A stretch of 64,000 nucleotides of DNA from positions 248,001 to 312,000 of the forward strand of contig NZ_JAGEPF010000001.1 in assembly GCF_017573465.1 (NCBI RefSeq), in the 5' to 3' direction. The position numbers and the translations under genes were made by a program. Shown here one piece after another: positions 16,752 to 25,657 of this stretch. The notes under the pieces were generated by a model. It was not told where the DNA came from. It made no database searches and saw only the letters and a list, made by a program, of their open reading frames with translations. Each line of letters opens with the position of its first letter. Position 1 is the stretch's first letter. Source of the stretch: Actinomadura violacea. GTDB lineage: Bacteria; Actinomycetota; Actinomycetes; Streptosporangiales; Streptosporangiaceae.

Positions 16752-17558
16752 ATGCCGTCGGATCCCGAACCCGCGCCCCGTGAGGACCCCGGGACGGGTG
16801 CGCCCGCGGCCCCGCCCGCCCGCCCGGACGGCGACCCCATGGTCATCGTCGACGGGCTCCACGTCACCTACCGGGTCCTCGGCGCCGAGGACGAGCCCGG
16901 GCGGGTCCGCCGCATCCTGCGCCACGGCCGCCCCCGCCCGCGCGAGATCCACGCCCTGCGCGGCGTCTCGTTCGTCCTGCGCCGCGGTGAGGCCGTCGGC
17001 GTCGTCGGCTCCAACGGGTCCGGCAAGAGCACCCTGCTCCGCAGCATCGCCGGCCTCCTGCCCGGCGACCGGGGCGACGTCTTCACCTGCGGGCAGCCCG
17101 TCCTGCTCGGCGTGAACGCCGCGCTCATGGACGACCTCACCGGCGAGCGCAACATCGTCCTCGGCTGCCTCGCGATGGGCATGCCGCTCAGCGAGGTCCG
17201 CGCGAAGTACGACGACGTCGTGGAGTTCTCCGGCCTCGGCAAGTTCATCGACATGCCCATGCGGACCTACTCCACCGGCATGGCGCAGCGCCTCCGGTTC
17301 GCCATCGCCACCGCCCAGACCAGCGAGATCCTCATGATCGACGAGGCCCTCGCCACCGGCGACGCCCGCTTCCGGCGGCGCAGCGAGGACCGTCTCAAGG
17401 AACTGCGCGAGGAGGCCGCCACCGTCGTCCTCGTCAGCCACAGCCTCGAGACCATCGAGGAGACCTGCGACCGGACGATCTGGCTGGACCACGGCCGCGT
17501 CCGCCTGGACGGCCCGTCCGCCGACGTCGTCGCCGCCTACCGCGACGAGCACGAATGA
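16752..17558 (+). CDS. ABC ATPase of the polysaccharide/teichoic-acid export type (TagH/Wzt-like)
   Basis: ATPase of 268 residues with Walker A VGSNGSGKSTLL, a signature reading TYSTGMAQRL (STGM rather than LSGG), Walker B ILMIDEALATGD and the His switch VSHSLETIEETCDR. The signature variant and the DEALATGD block are diagnostic of exporters of teichoic acid, O-antigen or galactan. Such ATPases normally sit beside an ABC-2 permease and glycosyltransferases, but neither is next to this gene. It may serve a permease encoded elsewhere. About 35 disordered Pro/Ala residues precede the domain. Confidence 0.9.
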   Translation: MPSDPEPAPREDPGTGAPAAPPARPDGDPMVIVDGLHVTYRVLGAEDEPGRVRRILRHGRPRPREIHALRGVSFVLRRGEAVGVVGSNGSGKSTLLRSIAGLLPGDRGDVFTCGQPVLLGVNAALMDDLTGERNIVLGCLAMGMPLSEVRAKYDDVVEFSGLGKFIDMPMRTYSTGMAQRLRFAIATAQTSEILMIDEALATGDARFRRRSEDRLKELREEAATVVLVSHSLETIEETCDRTIWLDHGRVRLDGPSADVVAAYRDEHE

Positions 17559-17604
17559 CCCCGCGCTACTCCCGGCAGCAGCGCCGCGGAAGGTTCGCGG
17601 GACG

Positions 17605-18090
17605 TCAGAGGTCCATGGCGGACGCGACGACGCGGGGCCGGGCCGGGTCGGAGACGTCCACCGCCGCCTCGCGCTGGAACGGGCCGCCGGTGCCCTCCTG
17701 CTGGCCGCCGTAGTAGCGCGGGCGGCGGAAGGCCGACGAGCCGAAGCCGCAGCTGGGGCCGTCCACCGGCTCGGTGTCCGTGCCGGGCGCGGGCAGGCCG
17801 GAGCCGTCGAGGAAGGCGCGCAGGCCGGACGCGGTGGTCCGGAAGGACAGCCGCAGGCTGTACTCGCCGAACAGCGGATGCAGGTCGGAGGAGAAGTGCA
17901 CGTCGGTCGCGTCCGGCGGGACCGGCAGCCGGAAGTGCCCGGTGACCTCGGCGAGGGAGGCGTTGCTGCCCGGGCAGGCGCGGGCGTCCTTCACGTCCGG
18001 TCCCCTGGGGTCCCAGGTGAGGACGGAGTGGACGGCGACCGCGCCGGCGACCAGGAGGACGGCGCCCAGCACCGAGACCCGCAGGATCAT
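17605..18090 (-). CDS. Small membrane-anchored secreted protein, unknown
   Basis: A 161-residue protein with one N-terminal hydrophobic segment (VSVLGAVLLVAGAVAVHSVL) and an extracytoplasmic remainder containing two cysteines (ARACPGS and GPSCGFG) that could form a disulfide. No known domain is recognised. A helix followed by an acidic beta-rich region resembles many actinobacterial hypothetical proteins. It lies downstream of the FAD oxidase gene on the convergent side of the ABC ATPase gene, with no clear functional partner. Confidence 0.7.
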   Translation of the reverse strand: MILRVSVLGAVLLVAGAVAVHSVLTWDPRGPDVKDARACPGSNASLAEVTGHFRLPVPPDATDVHFSSDLHPLFGEYSLRLSFRTTASGLRAFLDGSGLPAPGTDTEPVDGPSCGFGSSAFRRPRYYGGQQEGTGGPFQREAAVDVSDPARPRVVASAMDL

Positions 18091-18112
18091 GGGCCGGAAG
18101 CGTACAAGCCGG

Positions 18113-19525
18113 TCAGCTGTCGAAGCCGAGGCCCAGGGTGTCCATGGTGCGGAGCCAGAGGTTGCGGCGGCCGCCGTTGCGGTCGGCGCTGGCCATGGAC
18201 CGGCGGGTCAGCTCGATGCCGAGCCAGCGCAGCGGTTCGGGCGGGAACGGGACGGGCTTGGTGCGGACCATGGCGAGGCGGGTGCGCGGGGTGTCGAGGC
18301 CGTCGAGGCGGTCGAGGATGACCTGGGCGGCGAAGCGGGTGGCGCCGACGCCGAGGCCGGTGAAGCCGAGCGCGTAGGCGGCGCGGCCCTGCGCGGCGGT
18401 GCCGAAGAACGCGGAGAACCGGGTGCAGGTGTCGATGACGCCGCCCCAGGTGTGGGTGAACCGGACGCCTTCGAGCTGCGGGAACGTGCGGAAGAAGTTG
18501 CCGGCGAGGACGCGGAAGGTGACGGGCCGCTGGTCGAGGTCCGCCGAGACGCGGGAGCCGTAGTGGTAGACGGCGTCGTAGCCGCCCCACAGGATCCGGT
18601 TGTCGGCGGTCAGCCGGTAGTAGTGGAACTGGCTGCCGCTGTCGGACATGCCGTGCCGGTTCCGCCAGCCGATGGCGGCGAGCTGGTCGTCCGTCAGGGG
18701 TTCGGTGACCATCGCGTAGTCGTACACGGGGACGACGTAGGGGCGGACGCGGTGGACGAGCGACGGGAACGCGTTGGTGGCGAGTGCGACGCGGCGTGCC
18801 GTGACGCGGCCGTAGGCGGTGGTGACGGTGACGCCGGCGCCGCGCGTGCTGAGGGACGTGGCGGGGGTGCGCTCGTAGATGCGGACGCCGAGCCGCAGGC
18901 ACGCGGCCCGCAGTCCCCAGGCGAGCCGGGCCGGGTTGACGAGGGCGGTGCCGTCGCGGTCGAGGAGGCCGGCGAGGTAGGTGGGGGAGGCGACCTCGGC
19001 CCTGACCTGCTCGATGTCGAGGAACTCGGGGGACAGCCCGTGGCGGCGCATCTCCTCGGCCTCGTCGCGCAGCTCGCGGACCTGGTGGGGGCGGGTGGCG
19101 ACGTTGAGCTCGCCGGTGCGCTCCCAGTCGCAGTCGATGCCGTACCGGCGGAGCGCGTCCTCGATGCCGTCGAGGTTGCGCGTGCCGAGCCGTTCGAGTT
19201 CGGCGATCTCGCCGGGCCAGCGGGCGAGGCCGTTGCCGAAGCCGTGGGTGAGGCTGGACGAGCAGAACCCGCCGTTGCGTCCGGACGCGGCCCAGCCGGC
19301 CTCGCGGGCCTCGACGAGGACGACGTCGCGGCCGGGGTCGCGCTCCTTGGCGAGCAGGGCGGTCCAGAGGCCGCAGTAGCCGCCGCCGACGACGGCGAGG
19401 TCGGCGTGCTCGTCGCCGGCGAGGGCGGGGGCGGCCGCGGGGCGCGCCGGGTCGTCCAGCCAGAAGGGGACGGGTTCGGCGTGCACGAGCGCGCGTGCGG
19501 GATCAGCGGCGATGGCCTGCGACAT
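18113..19525 (-). CDS. FAD-dependent amine/amino-acid oxidoreductase (DAO family)
   Basis: A 470-residue flavoprotein. The dinucleotide-binding loop is LAVVGGGYCGLWTALL near residue 43 with its acidic end VLVEA. GWAASGRNGGFCSSSL is the block typical of PuuB/OrdL-type gamma-glutamylputrescine oxidases and related DAO proteins. A C-terminal FTGLGVGATRFAAQVILDRL closes the FAD site. It likely oxidises a secondary or primary amine, yielding H2O2 and an aldehyde or imine. The neighbouring Lrp/AsnC regulator (19603) and amidase (20099) on the same strand suggest a nitrogen-compound degradation unit. Confidence 0.9.
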   Translation of the reverse strand: MSQAIAADPARALVHAEPVPFWLDDPARPAAAPALAGDEHADLAVVGGGYCGLWTALLAKERDPGRDVVLVEAREAGWAASGRNGGFCSSSLTHGFGNGLARWPGEIAELERLGTRNLDGIEDALRRYGIDCDWERTGELNVATRPHQVRELRDEAEEMRRHGLSPEFLDIEQVRAEVASPTYLAGLLDRDGTALVNPARLAWGLRAACLRLGVRIYERTPATSLSTRGAGVTVTTAYGRVTARRVALATNAFPSLVHRVRPYVVPVYDYAMVTEPLTDDQLAAIGWRNRHGMSDSGSQFHYYRLTADNRILWGGYDAVYHYGSRVSADLDQRPVTFRVLAGNFFRTFPQLEGVRFTHTWGGVIDTCTRFSAFFGTAAQGRAAYALGFTGLGVGATRFAAQVILDRLDGLDTPRTRLAMVRTKPVPFPPEPLRWLGIELTRRSMASADRNGGRRNLWLRTMDTLGLGFDS

Positions 19526-19602
19526 GCCACTAATTTAGCGGCTTTCGGCTTGAATTTCACTAATCGAGTTGTGTCGACCGGGGGCACCTACGGATTTCGT
19601 GG

Positions 19603-20085
19603 TCAGTGCGTGCCCCAGCGGTAGCTCTCCTTGCGGAGCTGGAGGTACACGAACGACTCGGTGCCCGCGACGCCGGGGATGGTGCGGATGCGGGACGCGA
19701 GCACGTCCGCGAGGTGCGCGTCGTCGTCGCAGACGATCTCGCAGAGCAGGTCGAAGCCGCCCGCGCACAGCACCACGTAGATCGTCTCCGGCATGTCCGA
19801 CAGCGCGGCCGCGACCGGCTCGATCGGCCCGGAGACACGCACCCCGACCATCGCCTGCCGGTGCGCGCCGACCAGCAGCGGGTCGGTGACCGCGACGATC
19901 TGCATGACGCCGGCCTCGGTGAGCCGCTGCACCCGCTGCCGGACGGCCGCCTCCGACAGGCCGACCGCCTTGGCGATCGACCCGTAGGAGCGCCGGCCGT
20001 CCTCCTGCAGCTGCTCGATGATCTGCCAGGAGATGTCGTCGAGGTCGGGCCCGGCCGTGCTCTTCCTGCTCATGCCCCGCATCAT
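19603..20085 (-). CDS. Lrp/AsnC-family transcriptional regulator
   Basis: A 160-residue regulator with an N-terminal AsnC helix-turn-helix (LDDISWQIIEQLQEDGRRSY, then IAKAVGLSEAAVRQRVQRL) and a C-terminal RAM ligand-binding domain (PETIYVVLCAGGFDLLCEIV; GVAGTESFVYLQL). Family members sense amino acids or related metabolites. Two ATGs at the N-terminus (20085 and 20073) are both possible starts. It probably controls the flanking FAD oxidase (19525) and possibly the amidase just upstream, all on the minus strand. Confidence 0.92.
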   Translation of the reverse strand: MMRGMSRKSTAGPDLDDISWQIIEQLQEDGRRSYGSIAKAVGLSEAAVRQRVQRLTEAGVMQIVAVTDPLLVGAHRQAMVGVRVSGPIEPVAAALSDMPETIYVVLCAGGFDLLCEIVCDDDAHLADVLASRIRTIPGVAGTESFVYLQLRKESYRWGTH

Positions 20086-20098
20086 CGCAGGGAAAGGG

Positions 20099-21520
20099 TC
20101 ACCAGAAGGCGGGCGGGACGATGCGGGGCGCGCGGTCCTCGACGGCCTGCGCGGCGTCGAGGACGACGTCCTCGGCGAACCGGCCGCCGATGAGCTGGAC
20201 GCCGATCGGCAGGCCGTCCGCGACCGCCGCCGGGACCGAGACGCCGGGGAACCCGAGGACGGGCAGGGACGTCATGGGCCACTGCGCGTCGACGATGCTC
20301 CGGCCGCGGACGGGGTCGAGGATGTCGGCGTCCTGCTCGTAGGGGGGTTCGGCGGAGACGGGGGTGAGCAGGAGCATGCCGGTGCCGAGCATCTCCTGGA
20401 GGCGGGTGATCAGCGTGGCGCGGCGGGCCCAGCCGGAGGCGTAGGCGGCGAGGCCTGGTTCCTCGCCCCACAGCCCGGCGGCGTGCTCGAACGCGTACCG
20501 CATGTGGACGCGGAGGGCTTCGTCCGCCATCTCGAGCATGCCGGGCAGGCCGGGGCGCAGGTCCTCGAACAGCAGCAGCGACCAGAGCCGCGCGGCCTCG
20601 GCGAGCAGCGGCAGCTCGATCTCCTCGACCTCGTAGCCGGCGTCGGCGAGCCAGTGCGCCGCCTCGCCGACCGCCGCGTCGACGGCCGGGTGCGGCTTGG
20701 CGATGCCGACGTCGCGGACGACCCCGACGCGGATCGGGCCGCCGGCGTGCGGCGCGGCGGCGGGCAGGGCGGGGACGCCGAACGGGTCGCGCAGGTCGGC
20801 GCCCGCCATCGCGCGCAGGCCGATCCGCGCGTCCGCGACGGTGCGGGCGAGCGGGCCCTGCACGGCCCACGCCTGGACGGTGAGGGGCGGTTCGGGGCCG
20901 GTGTCCTCGGGGGCGATCCAGTTGGAGACGAGCCCGACGGTCGGGCGGACGCCGACGACGCCGCAGCAGCCGGCGGGGAACCGGATGGAGCCGCCGATGT
21001 CGTTGCCCTGCGCGAGCGGCGTCATCCCGGCGGCGAGGGAGCCGGCGGCGCCGCCGCTGGACCCGCCGGGGGTGTGCCCGGCGCTCCACGGGTTGAGGGT
21101 GCGGCCGTGCGGCTCGTTCTCGGTGAACCAGCGGATGGAGAAGGCGGGCGCGTTGCTGCGGCCGAGGAAGACGGCGCCGGCGGCGCGGAGCGCGGCGACG
21201 GACGCGTCGTCGTGCACGGCGGTCATCCCGGCCATGGCGGTGACGCCGTGGCTCATCAGCGCGCCGCGTTGCGGCGTGTTGATCTTGGTGGAGACGGGGA
21301 CGCCGTGCAGCGGGCCGAGCTCCTCGCCGGCGGCGACCGCGGCGTCGGCGCGGCGCGCGTCGGCGAGGGTCTCCTCGGGGCGGACGTCGGCGAGCGCGTT
21401 CAGTTCGGGGTTGACGGCCTCGACCCTGCCGAGGCAGGACTCCGCCACCTCGACCGCCGACACCCGCCGCTCGCGGATCAGCGCGGCGACCTCGGTCACG
21501 GGCAACTGCCACAGTTCCAT
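20099..21520 (-). CDS. Amidase (amidase-signature family)
   Basis: A 473-residue amidase-signature hydrolase. The Ser-cisSer-Lys triad is readable: Lys in GVPVSTKIN, the cis-Ser in TPGGSSGGAAGS and the nucleophile in GNDIGGSIRFPA. The enzyme should hydrolyse a carboxamide to acid and ammonia. ATG 21520 is chosen because GAGGAGC stands 3-9 bases upstream; a longer frame reaching 21595 enters the promoter. The TetR gene at 21649 is divergent, and the palindrome at 21604-21618 between them probably regulates both. Confidence 0.93.
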   Translation of the reverse strand: MELWQLPVTEVAALIRERRVSAVEVAESCLGRVEAVNPELNALADVRPEETLADARRADAAVAAGEELGPLHGVPVSTKINTPQRGALMSHGVTAMAGMTAVHDDASVAALRAAGAVFLGRSNAPAFSIRWFTENEPHGRTLNPWSAGHTPGGSSGGAAGSLAAGMTPLAQGNDIGGSIRFPAGCCGVVGVRPTVGLVSNWIAPEDTGPEPPLTVQAWAVQGPLARTVADARIGLRAMAGADLRDPFGVPALPAAAPHAGGPIRVGVVRDVGIAKPHPAVDAAVGEAAHWLADAGYEVEEIELPLLAEAARLWSLLLFEDLRPGLPGMLEMADEALRVHMRYAFEHAAGLWGEEPGLAAYASGWARRATLITRLQEMLGTGMLLLTPVSAEPPYEQDADILDPVRGRSIVDAQWPMTSLPVLGFPGVSVPAAVADGLPIGVQLIGGRFAEDVVLDAAQAVEDRAPRIVPPAFW

Positions 21521-21603
21521 GCCTGCTCCTCGGGCTCCTCGGGAGGTGTCGTGGCCGGAGCGCACCGGCGATGGCGAGGAGCGTACGTGATGCAACGCTG
21601 ATG

Positions 21604-21618
21604 TACAACGGTGTTGTA
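21604..21618. promoter_or_regulatory. TetR-type operator between amidase and tetR
   Basis: TACAAC-GGT-GTTGTA is a perfect 15-base inverted repeat with 6-base arms in the divergent gap between the amidase (start 21520) and the TetR gene (start 21649). It is 30 bases upstream of the TetR start. Its form and place match autoregulatory TetR operators; binding by that TetR protein is inferred. Confidence 0.65.
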
Positions 21619-21648
21619 TGACGCCTTCTCCGGCGTTACCCTGCGGTC

Positions 21649-22224
21649 ATGCCGGTGGAGATCGATATCGACCAGCGCCTCGCGACCATCGCGGACGCCA
21701 CCCTGGACATCGTGGCGGCCGACGGTCTCGACGGCGTGTCCATCCGGGCCGTCGCCAAGCGGATCGGCGGCTCGACGACCCTCGTCACCAACTACCTGCC
21801 CACGCGGGAGGCGCTGCTGCGCAACGCGATAGAGCACGCCATGCGGGACTGGGACGCCGAGCTGGACCAGGCCGTCGAGGACACCGACGCCCCCGCCCGG
21901 CTCGCCGCCATGGCCCGCTGGGCGTGCTCGACCACCGGCAACGACGAGGTGCTGCGCCGGCTGTTCCTGGAGATCCTCGGCCGCAGCGGCCGCGGCTCGG
22001 AGGCGCTCCAGCTCATCCGCGACGACGCGCGCCGCAACCTCGACGGGCTCGTCGACGCGGCGCGCGACGCAGGCGCGGACGACGCCGCGTTCGCCGCCGA
22101 CGTCCTGCACCTGGTGTTCCGCGGCTTCTACGTCTCCAGCCTGGAGGCACCGGAGCGGTGGAACAGCGAGCGGATGGCCCCGCTCGTCGACCGGCTCGTC
22201 CGGCTGCTGACCACCGGACCCTAG
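21649..22224 (+). CDS. TetR-family transcriptional regulator (BetI-like)
   Basis: A 191-residue regulator with an N-terminal TetR helix-turn-helix (TLDIVAADGLDGVSIRAVAK, then IGGSTTLVTNYLPTREALL). The C-terminal part is an all-helical ligand domain. The HTH resembles the TetR_C_6/BetI branch. It is divergent from the amidase and has a palindromic operator in the gap, so amidase repression relieved by an amide or its product is the simplest model. Confidence 0.9.
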   Translation: MPVEIDIDQRLATIADATLDIVAADGLDGVSIRAVAKRIGGSTTLVTNYLPTREALLRNAIEHAMRDWDAELDQAVEDTDAPARLAAMARWACSTTGNDEVLRRLFLEILGRSGRGSEALQLIRDDARRNLDGLVDAARDAGADDAAFAADVLHLVFRGFYVSSLEAPERWNSERMAPLVDRLVRLLTTGP

Positions 22225-22278
22225 CGAGGGAGCGCGCTGATGGACCTGGACGCGAAGGCGGGCCGCGGGGGCGCCCGC

Positions 22279-22887
22279 TCAGCCGTTCGCCCTCGGGATG
22301 CGGTGACGCGCTTCGAGGGACGCGAGCAGCTCCCCGGCCAGCGCCTTCATGCCGGCCTGGCGGGTCGCCGGGAAGGGCAGCGGCGCGAGGGTCGAGTGCC
22401 CGAACGCCATGCAGATCAGCGCGTACGCGAGCTGGAGGCTCTCGCCCGGCCCGCAGCCGGGGACAGCATCGCGGATCGTCCCGGCGATCTCGCGCTCCAG
22501 CCGGCCGTAGCTGTCGTAGATCCGGCCGCGCAGCCGGACGTCGTGCATCGCGCCGCTGATCAGCGCCTCGATGACGAGGTCGTCCTCGTTGCGCGCCATC
22601 TGCGGCCCGAACAGGTAGTCCACCAGCGCGGGCAGCCGCGCGGCCGGTTCCCGGTCGTTCAGCGCCTCCCGCATCGAGGCGAAGTACGGGGTGATGACGT
22701 GGTCCCACAGCGCGTCGATGAGCTCGTCGCGGTTGCCGGCGTAGTGCCGGACGTGCGAGCGGCTCATCCCGGCCGCCGCGGCGATCCGCTCCTGCGTGCT
22801 GCCCGCCAGGCCGTGCCGGGCGACTGACCGGGCGGCGGCCCGCAGGATCTGCTCGCGCCGCTCGGCGGCGAGGCTCGGCCGTCCCAA
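22279..22887 (-). CDS. TetR-family transcriptional regulator
   Basis: A 202-residue TetR protein. The N-terminal DNA-binding domain reads REQILRAAARSVARHGLAGS, then ERIAAAAGMSRSHVRHYAGN (typical YAG/YF..K position). The C-terminal domain is of the TetR_C_6 type. It is divergent from the peptide ABC importer beginning at 23079, with about 190 bases between them, so control of that importer is likely. It converges with the TetR gene ending at 22224; only 54 bases separate them. Confidence 0.9.
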   Translation of the reverse strand: MGRPSLAAERREQILRAAARSVARHGLAGSTQERIAAAAGMSRSHVRHYAGNRDELIDALWDHVITPYFASMREALNDREPAARLPALVDYLFGPQMARNEDDLVIEALISGAMHDVRLRGRIYDSYGRLEREIAGTIRDAVPGCGPGESLQLAYALICMAFGHSTLAPLPFPATRQAGMKALAGELLASLEARHRIPRANG

Positions 22888-23078
22888 CGGTCCCTCTTTT
22901 CGCCCTCGATAGTTCTGCAGAGCGGAAGCTCAACTCGCGCTCAGGATAGCGCCGTGATCCGTTAGGAGGAGTCCGGGGAGGCCCCCGACCTGGCCTGCCG
23001 CCGTTTTGTTTTGCGGTATTGACAATCAACTCGGCATCCGATCACGCTGCGTCCACCCCACCCCGAAGGGCTCACCCC

Positions 23079-24695
23079 ATGACACGTCCACGCCTGGCCG
23101 CGGCCGCCGCGGTCCTCGCCGGTTCCTGCACCCTCGCCGCCTGCGGGGGCGGCGGCGGGTCCGCGACCGCCGCCGCGCCCTCCCTCACCACGTCCGTCCC
23201 GGCGCCGTCCAAGGACGTCGGCACCCTCACCTGGAACCTGCCGCCCGGCGAGCCGCCGACGCTCGACCCGGCGCAGTCCGCGATCGAGTCCGTCAGCACG
23301 CCGCTGGCGAACATGTGCGAGGGGCTGTTCGGCTTCGGCCCGAACTACGAGCGGCGGCCCGCCCTCGCCACGTCCGTCGACCACCCCGACGACCTCACCT
23401 ACGTGATCCACCTGCGCGAGGGCGTGAAGTTCTGGGACGGCAAGCCCGTCACGCCCGACGACGTCGTCTACAGCGTCAAGCGGATCCTCGACCCCAAGCT
23501 CGGCTCGTCCTGGATCGGCTGGGCGGAGCGGCTGCGGAGCATCGAGCCGACCGGCGCGCACGAGGTCACGATCAAGCTGAGGCAGCCGGACGTCCTCGTC
23601 CCGAACTTCTTCGCCACGCCCGCGTTCGACGTCGTGGAGAAGGCGTTCGCGGAGTCCGCCGGCAAGTCCTTCGGGACGGCCGGGCACGGCGTGATGTGCA
23701 CCGGCCCGTACAAGCTCGCGGGCTGGACGCAGGGCCAGAACATCACCCTCACCCGCAACGACGCCTGGTGGAACACGCAGGTGAAGCCGAAGGTGAAGAA
23801 CCTCAGGTTCACCTTCATCACCGACCCGTCCGCGCAGACCGCCGCGCTCGACAGCGGCGACGTGGACGGCCAGTTCAGCGTCCCGCGCGCCGCGCACGTC
23901 CGGCTGAAGGACAAGGGCAACCTGCTGTTCGGGCAGAGCCTGTCGCCGACGTTCCTGTCCGTCCTGAACCAGAAGGGCGCGCTGTCGGACCCGGCGACGC
24001 GGCAGGCCGTGCAGGCGCTCATCGACTACAAGGGCATCATCAAGTCGGTCTACCAGGGCGCGGCGCAGCCGCTGCGCGCGCTGGTCCCGCCCGCCGCGTG
24101 GGGCTACGGCAAGGACGTCTACCAGCAGGCGTACAACGCGCTGCCGCAGCCCGCGCAGGACCTGGAGAAGGCCAAGCAGCTCGTCGCCGGATCGGCGAAG
24201 GCCAAGCAGAAGATCGTCCTGGCGTACACGACGGCGATCGACGAGGAGTCGCGGACCGCCACCGCCATCGCGGACGCCGCGTCGCAGGCCGGCATGCACA
24301 TCCAGCTCAAGCCGCTCACCGCCGAGCAGTACGGCGCGATGTTCGCCTCGCCGCAGGCCCGCGCGGGCGTCGACCTGTTCCTGTCGAGCGGCTACCTCGA
24401 CTTCCCCGAGCCGCTGACGTACTACCAGTTCTTCACGACCGGCAACTTCTACAACTTCGCCGGATACTCCAACAAGGAGTACGACACCGCGATCCGGACC
24501 GCGATCGCGACCCCCGACCCCGCCGCGCGCGCCCGCCTCGTCACCAAGGCGCAGGGCATCATGGCGCACGACCTGGTCAACATCCCGATCGCGACGCAGT
24601 ACGTCAACGTCTACTACAAGGCCGGGCTGACCGGGCTTGTCCCGCGGCAGAACTACCTGTACGTGCCGTGGGCGACGGAACTCGGCGGCAAGTGA
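23079..24695 (+). CDS. ABC transporter substrate-binding lipoprotein, peptide/nickel (SBP_bac_5) family
   Basis: A 538-residue binding protein of the DppA/OppA type. The N-terminus is a lipoprotein signal ending in LAAC. The mature part begins VGTLTWNLPPGEPPTLDPAQ and includes EGVKFWDGKPVTPDDVVYSV, a hallmark of the family. ATG 23079 has AAGGG 8 bases upstream; a possible TTG at 23019 belongs to a promoter-like TTGACA and is rejected. It is the first gene of a five-gene importer operon (23079-28327). Ligand may be a peptide, an opine-like compound or an amide; not determined. Confidence 0.94.
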   Translation: MTRPRLAAAAAVLAGSCTLAACGGGGGSATAAAPSLTTSVPAPSKDVGTLTWNLPPGEPPTLDPAQSAIESVSTPLANMCEGLFGFGPNYERRPALATSVDHPDDLTYVIHLREGVKFWDGKPVTPDDVVYSVKRILDPKLGSSWIGWAERLRSIEPTGAHEVTIKLRQPDVLVPNFFATPAFDVVEKAFAESAGKSFGTAGHGVMCTGPYKLAGWTQGQNITLTRNDAWWNTQVKPKVKNLRFTFITDPSAQTAALDSGDVDGQFSVPRAAHVRLKDKGNLLFGQSLSPTFLSVLNQKGALSDPATRQAVQALIDYKGIIKSVYQGAAQPLRALVPPAAWGYGKDVYQQAYNALPQPAQDLEKAKQLVAGSAKAKQKIVLAYTTAIDEESRTATAIADAASQAGMHIQLKPLTAEQYGAMFASPQARAGVDLFLSSGYLDFPEPLTYYQFFTTGNFYNFAGYSNKEYDTAIRTAIATPDPAARARLVTKAQGIMAHDLVNIPIATQYVNVYYKAGLTGLVPRQNYLYVPWATELGGK

Positions 24696-25657
24696 TGACC
24701 GCCCGCACGCTCGCGCCCTGGATCGGGAAGCGCGCGCTCGGCGCGGTGCTGACCGTCCTGGTCGCGTCGGTCCTCATCTACGGGGCGCTGCGGCTCGTCC
24801 CCGGCGACCCGGTGCTGGCGGTGACGTCCGGCCGGCGCCTCACCCCCGACCAGATCACCGCGCTCCGGCACGCCTACGGGCTCGACAAGGGCTTCGCGCA
24901 GGGCTACCTCGCGTGGATCGGCGACGCGCTCCAGCTGAACCTGGGACGGTCGCTGACCTACCAGACCAGCGTGACGTCGCTGATCGGCAGCAGGCTCGGC
25001 GTGTCCGGCCTGCTCATCGCGTACTCGGCGGTCCTCGCGATCGCGGTCGGGGCGGGCGTGGCGCTGGTGTCGGCGGTCAAGGGCGGCCTGGCCGACCGGA
25101 TCGCGACCGTCGCCGCTTCCTTGACCACGGCGACGCCGCCGTTCGTCGCGGCGATCGTGCTGCTGTCGGTGTTCGCGGTCGGGCTCGGCTGGTTCCCGTC
25201 CACCGGCGCGGGCAGCGGGCTCACCGACCGGCTCTGGCACCTGACGCTGCCCGCCGTCGCGATGGCGATCGCCGCGTTCGGCGTGCTCGCGCGGGTCGGG
25301 AACGCGGCGTTCGCCGACGAGCTCGGCCGCGAGCACGTGACCGCTGCGCGCAGCCGCGGCGTGGACGGCGCCGCGCTGATCCGCCGGCACGTCGTCCGCA
25401 ACGCGCTCGGGCCGCTGCTCACCGTCATCGGGGTGCTGGTCGCGAGCCTGTTCGTCGGCACCGCCGTCATCGAGACCGCGTTCGGCCTGGACGGCGTCGG
25501 CTCGCTGCTCGTCACCTCCGTCTCGCGGCGCGACTTCCCGGTCGTGCAGGGCATCGCGCTGTTCGGGGTGCTGCTGTTCGTCGTCGTGAACACGCTGGTC
25601 GACCTGGCGCTGCCGTTCATCGACCCGCGCGTCACCGTGGGAGGGCCGCGCCGATGA
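24695..25657 (+). CDS. ABC transporter permease, DppB type
   Basis: A 320-residue membrane subunit. It begins with a helix and then the family block LRLVPGDPVLAVTSGRRLTP. About six helices follow, with the EAA loop around TAARSRGVDGAALIRRHVVRNAL and a C-terminal DFPVVQGIALFGVLLFVVVNT. Its ATG overlaps the stop of the binding-protein gene (TGATG), and its stop overlaps the next ATG. It forms the channel with the DppC-type permease encoded directly downstream. Confidence 0.94.
   Translation: MTARTLAPWIGKRALGAVLTVLVASVLIYGALRLVPGDPVLAVTSGRRLTPDQITALRHAYGLDKGFAQGYLAWIGDALQLNLGRSLTYQTSVTSLIGSRLGVSGLLIAYSAVLAIAVGAGVALVSAVKGGLADRIATVAASLTTATPPFVAAIVLLSVFAVGLGWFPSTGAGSGLTDRLWHLTLPAVAMAIAAFGVLARVGNAAFADELGREHVTAARSRGVDGAALIRRHVVRNALGPLLTVIGVLVASLFVGTAVIETAFGLDGVGSLLVTSVSRRDFPVVQGIALFGVLLFVVVNTLVDLALPFIDPRVTVGGPRR

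Noticed and set aside
23019..23078. TTG start at 23019 for the peptide-binding protein
   Set aside because: This TTG belongs to a TTGACA promoter-like element; the lipoprotein signal and ribosome site place the start at 23079.
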